From NCBI RefSeq assembly GCF_024295805.1, contig NZ_JANCLX010000005.1, forward strand, positions 339,105 to 403,104: a stretch of 64,000 nucleotides of DNA, read 5' to 3'. Origin of the DNA: Streptomyces cucumeris (lineage in GTDB: Bacteria; Actinomycetota; Actinomycetes; Streptomycetales; Streptomycetaceae). Positions 58,543 to 64,000 of the stretch are shown here, in pieces. The stretch's first letter is position 1; each line of letters begins with the position of its first letter. The notes under the pieces are model-generated. The model saw only the letters and a list, made by a program, of their open reading frames with translations, searched no databases and was not told where the DNA came from. The position numbers and the translations under genes are program-made.

Positions 58543-60861
58543 ATGTCAGGGGAATTGGGCTTCACCCCGCACCTGCGGGTCGAGCCGGTCCCGGGCGAGG
58601 CCGTCTACCTCGTCTCCGAGCACGGCGTCACGGCACTCCACGGACGGACCGTCGCCACCCTCGCCCCGCTGCTGGACGGATCCCGGGACCTCGCGCGCAT
58701 CCTGGCCGAGGCGGCCGCCGCGGCGGACCGGGCGAGCGCCGTCCCCGAGGAGCAGGCCGAGCTGGTGATCGCCCGGCTGCGGGAGGCGGGGCTGGTCTGC
58801 GAGCGCGGGAGCGCCGGTCTCCCGGGCCCGGAGGAGGCGTACTGGGAGCTGGCCGGGCCGGGCCCGGAGGGCTGCCGGGCGGGGTCCCCGCGGGCCCCCG
58901 CGACGGCGGCCGTGGCGGTGCGGGCCCTCGGCTCCACCGATCCGGAGGAGGCGCTCCGGGCGCTGCGGGCCGCCGGTCTGCGGGCCGCGGAGGGCACACC
59001 GGTGGGCAGGGCGCGGACCGTTGTGGACGCCGAACTCCCCCGTGACATATGCCCCGTGGGACCGCGTCAACCTCACGACGCCGATCTCACCCTGGTCGTC
59101 TGCGACGACTATCTCGACCCCCGACTGGCGGCGGTCGACCGTGAGCACCGTGCCGCCGGGCGCCGCTGGCTGCCCGTCAAACCCGTTGGCACCCAGGCGT
59201 GGCTGGGCCCGTTCCTCGGCGCCCCCGACGCCCCCTGCTGGTCCTGCCTGGCCGACCGGCTGTGGCGCGGGCGCCAGGCCGAGGCGTACCTCCAGCGCAG
59301 GCTGGGCCGGTCCGGACCGGTGCCCAGGCCACCCGCGTCACTGCCCGCGAGCCGGGCCGCCGCGCTGCAGCTCGCCGCCCTGGAGGCGGCCACGTGGCTG
59401 GCCGGGCACCGGCACCCGGGCCAGCGCGCCCTGTCCGTACTGGACAGCCTGAGCACCACGGTGGACCGCCATCCGCTGTTCCGCCGTCCGCAGTGCCCCG
59501 GCTGCGGCGATCCGGAGCTGGTGGCGGCGCGGGTGCGGGCACCGCTTGACCTGGCGGAGCGGCGCGCGCCCGCCGACACCTCGCCCCGCCGCGTGCTGGA
59601 GGCCTTCGGCCATCTCATGGACCCCGTCACCGGGCTGATCACCGAGATCCGCCGCGATCCGCGCGGCCCCGACGGGCTCAACTGCTTCCATGCGCGCCAC
59701 CCCTCGTTCACCGGGGCGGACCTCCTGGGCGGCCTGGACGCGCTGCGCGCCGGTCTGGGCGCCGCGGCCCACGGCAAGGGCCGTACCGCCGAGCAGGCCC
59801 GCGCAGGCGCCCTGTGCGAGGCCCTGGAGCACTACAGCGGCCACTTCCAGGGGGACGAGCCCCGGCAGCGCGCCCGCTACCGCGATCTGGCCCCCGGGGA
59901 TGCCGTCCACCCCGACACCGTGCAGCTCTTCGCGGCCCGCCAGTTCCGGGACCGGACGGCCGCCGCGCGCCACCGGATCCACGACCCGTTCGACGAGGAC
60001 GCGGAGCTGGACTGGACGCCGGTGTGGTCGGTGACGGCCGGGCGCCATCGGCTGCTGCCCACCGCGCTGCTGTACTACGGAGCGCCGCAGGCCCCCGGCC
60101 GCCGCTTCTGCCGGGCCGACTCCAACGGGGCGGCGGCCGGGGCCACTTTGGAGGACGCGGTGGTCCGCGGCTTCCTGGAGCTCGTGGAGCGGGACGCGGT
60201 CGCCCTGTGGTGGTACAACCGCACCCGGCAGCCCGGGATCGCCCTGGACGGCCTCGGCGACCCCTGGCCGGACGAGGTGCGCGAGCTGCACGCCGGACTG
60301 CGCCGGGAGGTCTGGGCCCTGGACCTCACCACGGACTTCGGTGTCCCCGTGGTCGCCGCGCTCTCCCGCCGGACCGACAAGCCCGCCGAGGACATCACCC
60401 TGGGCTTCGGCGCCCACCCCGACCGGCTCACCGCGCTGTGCCACGCCCTGGCCGAGCTCAACCAGATGCTCCCGGCGGTGGTCGAGGCCCGTGCCGACGG
60501 CGGGGGTTACGGCGCGGCCGACCCCGAGGCACTGCGCTGGTTCCGTACCGCGACCACCGCAGGCCGGCCCTATCTGGCGCCGGATCCGGACGCCGCGCCC
60601 CCCGCGATATCCACCCCGCCGGACGGCTTGTCGGTGGCGTCCATAGGTGAGATGGTCCACCGGCGCGGGATGGAGCTGCTGGTGCTGGACCAGACCCGGC
60701 CCGATGTCGGACTGCCCGTGGCCAAGGTCCTCGTCCCCGGACTGCGCCCGCACTGGCCCCGGTTCGCGCCCGGCCGGCTCTTCGACGTTCCGGTGGCCCT
60801 CGGCCGGCTGCCCGGCCCCACGCCCTACCGCTGTCTCAACCCCATTCCCCTCTTCCTGTGA
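58543..60861 (+). CDS. Fused ThiF-YcaO azoline cyclodehydratase
   Basis: Predicted to bind the leader and convert core Cys/Thr to azolines using ATP, 772 residues. The first 90 residues are a RiPP-recognition-like part (FTPHLRVEPVPGEAVYLVSE near 6-25). Residues about 120-350 form a ThiF/E1-like domain with a Zn tetrathiolate from CWSC near 230 and CPGC near 318. Residues about 390-772 form YcaO: CEALEHYSG near 426, NGAAAGATLEDAVVRGFLELVERDA near 528-552 and ALCHALAELNQM near 630 (ATP/Mg sites). It ends NPIPLFL, a variation on the Pro-rich end needed by many YcaO proteins. No separate FMN dehydrogenase gene (SagB-like) lies in the window. Confidence 0.93.
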   Translation: MSGELGFTPHLRVEPVPGEAVYLVSEHGVTALHGRTVATLAPLLDGSRDLARILAEAAAAADRASAVPEEQAELVIARLREAGLVCERGSAGLPGPEEAYWELAGPGPEGCRAGSPRAPATAAVAVRALGSTDPEEALRALRAAGLRAAEGTPVGRARTVVDAELPRDICPVGPRQPHDADLTLVVCDDYLDPRLAAVDREHRAAGRRWLPVKPVGTQAWLGPFLGAPDAPCWSCLADRLWRGRQAEAYLQRRLGRSGPVPRPPASLPASRAAALQLAALEAATWLAGHRHPGQRALSVLDSLSTTVDRHPLFRRPQCPGCGDPELVAARVRAPLDLAERRAPADTSPRRVLEAFGHLMDPVTGLITEIRRDPRGPDGLNCFHARHPSFTGADLLGGLDALRAGLGAAAHGKGRTAEQARAGALCEALEHYSGHFQGDEPRQRARYRDLAPGDAVHPDTVQLFAARQFRDRTAAARHRIHDPFDEDAELDWTPVWSVTAGRHRLLPTALLYYGAPQAPGRRFCRADSNGAAAGATLEDAVVRGFLELVERDAVALWWYNRTRQPGIALDGLGDPWPDEVRELHAGLRREVWALDLTTDFGVPVVAALSRRTDKPAEDITLGFGAHPDRLTALCHALAELNQMLPAVVEARADGGGYGAADPEALRWFRTATTAGRPYLAPDPDAAPPAISTPPDGLSVASIGEMVHRRGMELLVLDQTRPDVGLPVAKVLVPGLRPHWPRFAPGRLFDVPVALGRLPGPTPYRCLNPIPLFL

Positions 60862-60985
60862 ACCCCCGGTGCTCCCTCGACACACCCAGCGTCATATCAA
60901 CGCGCTACGCGACCTCTCCACCTGCAGCTTAGATCGGATACTCTCGGGCAAGCCGCCCAATCCGGCCCGACCATCCGGAGGACGA

Positions 60986-62239
60986 GTGCAGCGGAGCCTC
61001 TTTCCCGGCGATCCCGGGGACAACCGGCCGCGCCCTCATGAGAACCTGGCGCCGCGCCTGGCCGTCGTGATCACCGTGGTGGTCCTCGTGGGCTACTTCT
61101 GCGTCGCGGTGACCTATGTGCTCGACTCCCGCCCCTCGGGCCGGGCGATGGGCACGGCCAAGCTGGTGCTGGCCCTCCTGCCGATGGTCGCGCTGCTGGG
61201 CCTCCAGCTCGTCCACTCCTTCCCCGGTCTTGTGCCCCGGTTCGCCGACGCCCGGCACTGGACGCTGACCCTCCAGGCGCTGCTGACCTTCCTGCCGTTC
61301 GCCGTCTTCGAGCAGGCGTGGCTGGGCATGCCGGGGTTCCTGGCGGGCTCCGCGCTGCTGGTGCTCTCACCGGCGCTGGGCTGGACGGCGTTCGCCACGG
61401 TGATGCTCTGTACCGATGTGCTGCTGTTCCAAGTGGGCTTCGGCTGGGGCAAGGTCGGCTACACCACGGTCTCCACGGCACTGACCGGACTGGTGGTCTT
61501 CGGGCTCTCCCGGCTGTCCGGACTGGTCGCCGAGGTCTCCCGGTCACGCGCCGAACTGGCCCGGCTGGCGGTCGCGCAGGAGCGGCTGCGGTTCTCCCGG
61601 GACGTCCATGACCTGCTCGGCTACAGCCTCTCCACCATCACCCTCAAGTGTGAACTGGTGCACCGGCTGGTGCCGCGGCAGAACTCCCGTGCCCAGCGCG
61701 AGCTTTCGGAGATCCTCCAGACCTCCCGCCAGGCGCTGGCCGATGTCCGCGCGGTGGCCAGCGGCTACCGCACCATGTCGCTTGCGGCGGAGGCGGAGTC
61801 GGCGCGGTCCATGCTGGCCGCGGCCGGGATCAGCGCCACCTCGGACATCGGCTGCGGCGATCTGCCCGAGCTGGTGGACACGGTGCTGGCGAGCGTGCTC
61901 CGCGAGGGGCTGACCAACGTACTGCGCCACAGCAAGGCCGAAACCTGTGCGATCGAGGCCCGGCGCACCGGGGGCCGGGTGCGGCTGACGCTGGTCAACG
62001 ACGGGGTGGGCAAACCCTCCACGATCCTGCGCGCCGACAGTACGGACGGCGGCAGCGGGATCGGCAATCTCAAGGTGCGGCTGGAGGGCCTGGGCGGGCG
62101 GCTGTGCGCGGGCGTCCGCCCGGACGGCTGGTTCGAACTGCGGGCGGAGCTGGAGCTGTCCATGGAGCCGGAGCCCCGGCGGCGGGCGCGCCGCGGGGCC
62201 GAGGAGGAGTACGGTCCGGGGCCGGCCGTGACGGCCTGA
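60986..62239 (+). CDS. NarL-type membrane histidine kinase
   Basis: Sensor kinase of 417 residues. Five or six N-terminal membrane segments (VVITVVVLVGYFCVAVTYVL near 28-47 to TALTGLVVFGLSRLSGL near 166-182) without a large external domain, as in DesK/VraS-like kinases. The dimerisation domain has His in FSRDVHDLLGYSLSTITLK near 204-222, and the ATPase has LREGLTNVLRHSKAETCAIEARR near 306-328 and GGSGIGNLKVRLEGLGG near 354-370. GTG 60986 has GGAGGA upstream. It lies downstream of ycaO (124-bp gap) and is convergent with a matching response regulator, an unusual layout. Confidence 0.9.
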   Translation: MQRSLFPGDPGDNRPRPHENLAPRLAVVITVVVLVGYFCVAVTYVLDSRPSGRAMGTAKLVLALLPMVALLGLQLVHSFPGLVPRFADARHWTLTLQALLTFLPFAVFEQAWLGMPGFLAGSALLVLSPALGWTAFATVMLCTDVLLFQVGFGWGKVGYTTVSTALTGLVVFGLSRLSGLVAEVSRSRAELARLAVAQERLRFSRDVHDLLGYSLSTITLKCELVHRLVPRQNSRAQRELSEILQTSRQALADVRAVASGYRTMSLAAEAESARSMLAAAGISATSDIGCGDLPELVDTVLASVLREGLTNVLRHSKAETCAIEARRTGGRVRLTLVNDGVGKPSTILRADSTDGGSGIGNLKVRLEGLGGRLCAGVRPDGWFELRAELELSMEPEPRRRARRGAEEEYGPGPAVTA

Positions 62240-62278
62240 ACCCCTCCCGTGCCACCTCCTGGGCCGCCGGGGAGCGGT

Positions 62279-62325
62279 GACATCAGATCCAGGTGATGTC
62301 AGATCCAGGTGATGTCAGATCCAGC
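62279..62325. repeat. 16-bp tandem repeat at the response-regulator 3' end
   Basis: About three copies of a 16-base unit (GATGTCAGATCCAGGT) lie end to end and include the stop codon and last two codons of the response regulator. Each copy carries the reverse complement of the gene's end, so reading past the stop would meet repeated Trp-Ile-stop. Slippage is the likely origin. Confidence 0.75.
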
Positions 62326-62920
62326 CGGCCTCACGGGCGATCCGGATGGCGTCCACCCGGTTGCGGCCGTTCAGCTTGGTCACCGCGGACGTCAGGTAGT
62401 TGCGCACGGTCCCCACCGACAGGAAGAGCGTGGCCGCGATCTGGGCCGACTCCGCCCCCTCCGAGGCCAGTCGCAGCACTTCCAGCTCACGCGGGGTCAG
62501 CGGCTGCGGACCGTCGTCCAGCGCGGCCAGCGCCAGTTGGGGGTCGATCACCCGCTCGCCCCTGGCCACCGCCCGGATCGCGTCCGACAGCTTGTCCGGA
62601 CTGCTGTCCTTCAACAGGAAGCCCGAGACATGGGCGGCCAGGGCACGGCGCAGGTTCCCGGGCCGGCCGAGGCTGGTGAGCATCATGGTCCGGCACTCGG
62701 GAACGGCGGTGTGCAGCTCCGCGGCGGCGGTGAGCCCGTCCATGCCGGGCAGGTCGATGTCCAGGACGGCGACGTCCGGACGGAGTTCCCGGGCGCGCGG
62801 CAGGATGTCGGTACCGCTGGAGAATTCCGCCACGACTTCGATATCGGGTTCGAATTCCAGCAAGGCGACCAGGGCCTTGCGCAGCATATGCATGTCTTCG
62901 GCTATGAGCACGCGAACCAT
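62315..62920 (-). CDS. NarL/LuxR-family response regulator
   Basis: DNA-binding regulator of 201 residues. The receiver has acidic ED near 8-9, phospho-Asp in VAVLDIDLPGMDGL near 53, Thr/Ser in MMLTSLG and Lys in FLLKDSSPDKL near 102. The C-terminal LuxR helix-turn-helix is LTPRELEVLRLASEGAESAQIAATLFLSVGTVRNYLTSAVTKLNGRNRVDAIRIA near 139-193. This is the DesR/LiaR-like group, matching the NarL-type kinase encoded on the opposite strand 75 bp away. Their convergent arrangement excludes a simple operon. ATG 62920 is assumed with weak ribosome site. Confidence 0.9.
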   Translation of the reverse strand: MVRVLIAEDMHMLRKALVALLEFEPDIEVVAEFSSGTDILPRARELRPDVAVLDIDLPGMDGLTAAAELHTAVPECRTMMLTSLGRPGNLRRALAAHVSGFLLKDSSPDKLSDAIRAVARGERVIDPQLALAALDDGPQPLTPRELEVLRLASEGAESAQIAATLFLSVGTVRNYLTSAVTKLNGRNRVDAIRIAREAGWI

Positions 62921-63059
62921 GTGGCCCCCGGTTGTATTCCGCCCCTTTATCGCCCCCTCTCCGAGTATTCCCGCATCAGGACGACTGTTTCACCATTCCC
63001 GGACCGAATCCGCCCGTCGAACACCCGTCCCGTGCGGTGCGTGAGCCGTGCGCGGGCGG

Positions 63060-64000
63060 TCAGGCCGCGCCGCCGCGCGCCGGTTCGCGCAGACCGGGCG
63101 CGAACTCGGTGTGCAGGGAGCGCAGTTCCCCGCGGAGATAGTGTTCGCGCAGCAGGGAGCGGCGCACCTTGACCGCACCGACCCCGCGCACGGTGCCGGG
63201 GCGGACGAGCAGCAGTGCGCCGGTGGTGACCCCGAACTCCGCCGCCACCGCGGCCCGGATCCGCGCGGCCAGCAGCGGCAGCCGGGCACGGGCGCCGCCC
63301 GCCGCGCGGACCTCCTGGACGATCACCAGCCGGCCGGTGCCGGGGCCGTCGCAGAAGACCCGCGCGGACCCCAGCGGACGTCCGCAGCCCAGCAGTTCGC
63401 GTTCGACGTCCTGGGGGTGCAGGGTGCGCCCGTCTACCAGCAGGGTGTCACGCAGCCGTCCGGTCATCCGGAGCCCGCCGTCCACCGTGAGGCCGAGGTC
63501 GCCGGTGCGCAGGAAGCCGCCCGTTCCCCCGGCGACGCGGGCGGCGAAGAGCGGGGCGGTGTCCGGCGGTCCGCCCCAGTGGCCGGTGGCCACGGCCGGT
63601 CCGCGCAGCCAGATCTCCCCCGTCGCCCCGTCCGGCAGCCGGCGGGAGGTCTGCGGATCGACGACCGCGGCGTCGGCGCCGGACACCGGGTCCCGGCCCG
63701 CGGCGAACAGCACCGGGGCGCCCTCGGCCGGGGCGTAGCCGCCGACCAGGGTGCCGGTCCGCAGCCCGGCGGCGGCACAGCGGCGGGTGAAGGCGGCCAT
63801 GGTGGCGGCCGAGACCGGTTCCCCGGCGTTCAGCGCGGTGCGCCAGCGGGACAGGTCGAGTCCGGCCAGCAGCTCCGGGGTGGCCGCGGCAGCACCGCGG
63901 GCGTAGAGGCTGTCGGGTGCCACGGTCTCGGTGATGCCGTGGCGGCTGACCGCCCGCAGCCAGGCGGCGGGGTCGGCGCGCAGCGGGCGGGGCGGGAGGG
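63060..64000 (-). CDS. Fatty-acyl-AMP-ligase-like adenylating enzyme (C-terminal part, runs off the window)
   Basis: Partial gene: the frame stays open to the right edge, so at least 313 residues are seen and the N-terminus is missing. The visible order matches acyl-AMP ligases (FAAL): WLRAVSRHGITETVAPDSLYARG, LDLSRWRTALNAGEPVSAATMAAF, YAPAEGAPVL where FAALs have YGLAEAT, GEIWLRGPAVATGHWGG, then FLRTGDLGLTVDGGLRMTGRLRDTLLVDGRTLHPQDVERELLG, the hinge to the C-domain. The final Lys region is GVGAVKVRRSLLREHYLRG. FAALs pass acyl groups to carrier proteins, suggesting a lipid or polyketide part in the cluster's product. A CoA ligase function is possible. Confidence 0.82.
   Translation of the reverse strand, partial: LPPRPLRADPAAWLRAVSRHGITETVAPDSLYARGAAAATPELLAGLDLSRWRTALNAGEPVSAATMAAFTRRCAAAGLRTGTLVGGYAPAEGAPVLFAAGRDPVSGADAAVVDPQTSRRLPDGATGEIWLRGPAVATGHWGGPPDTAPLFAARVAGGTGGFLRTGDLGLTVDGGLRMTGRLRDTLLVDGRTLHPQDVERELLGCGRPLGSARVFCDGPGTGRLVIVQEVRAAGGARARLPLLAARIRAAVAAEFGVTTGALLLVRPGTVRGVGAVKVRRSLLREHYLRGELRSLHTEFAPGLREPARGGAA

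Noticed and set aside
1..64000. CRISPR array or insertion sequence
   Set aside because: No set of regularly spaced repeats with unique spacers, and no transposase-like protein or long terminal inverted repeats were seen.

Overview
The window reads as a chromosomal stretch of a Streptomyces. GC is very high, third codon positions are almost always G or C, and an adpA gene carries an in-frame TTA (bldA-type) codon directly upstream of an oligoribonuclease gene. From memory, gene order over roughly positions 90-36,000 follows the SCO2770-SCO2798 region of S. coelicolor: speB, csp, tesB, leucine-catabolism operon, GH20 hexosaminidase, glmS, usp, adpA, ornA, tRNA-His, cebR-cebEFG-bglC. That synteny is recalled, not computed.

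Region by region. (1) 1-5,400: agmatinase, cold-shock protein with a terminator-like hairpin in its leader, a conserved protein often labelled phosphatase, acyl-CoA thioesterase II and an acyl-CoA dehydrogenase. (2) 5,360-12,000: a TetR regulator divergent from a tightly coupled operon for branched-chain (leucine) acyl-CoA breakdown: carboxylase beta and alpha, HMG-CoA lyase, acyl-CoA dehydrogenase. (3) 12,000-19,100: secreted N-acetylhexosaminidase, glmS, a universal stress protein and small conserved genes. (4) 19,100-24,700: the developmental regulator adpA, ornA, tRNA-His and secreted proteins. (5) 25,200-27,600: two family-2 glycosyltransferases flanking a small four-cysteine secreted protein. 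(6) 27,650-33,700: CebR, the CebEFG cellobiose importer and BglC, with CebR boxes in the cebR-cebE gap and across the bglC start codon. (7) 33,900-43,700: an orphan cytochrome b (qcrB-like), a GH18 chitinase, a sensor kinase/response regulator pair, a spermidine-synthase-like protein and an NsdA-like TPR regulator. (8) 44,060-49,190: a PAP2 phosphatase and a three-gene overlapping operon encoding a Cas4/Dna2-type Fe-S nuclease, an unrecognised protein and an SF1 helicase, i.e. the parts of Dna2 on separate chains. (9) tRNA-Lys at 50,668, after which the content looks accessory.

The right-hand 13 kb looks like part of a specialised-metabolite cluster. It has a GT1 glycosyltransferase, two SDR-family proteins, an AraC/GlxA regulator, an FAD monooxygenase, a degenerate cyclase-family protein, a SARP activator, a 62-residue precursor peptide ending in a CICICT core, a fused ThiF-YcaO azoline cyclodehydratase 7 bp downstream, a NarL-type kinase and a convergent response regulator, and the C-terminal part of a fatty-acyl-AMP-ligase-like enzyme running off the right edge. 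The precursor-YcaO pair predicts an azol(in)e-containing ribosomal peptide, possibly lipidated and glycosylated. I do not recognise it as a described compound.

The most interesting leads are the RiPP cluster, the split Dna2-like operon, and CebR-like boxes upstream of and inside adpA that could link cellobiose sensing to development. No insertion sequences, prophage genes or CRISPR arrays were seen. Starts were chosen from Shine-Dalgarno placement and overlaps, and are stated where uncertain.
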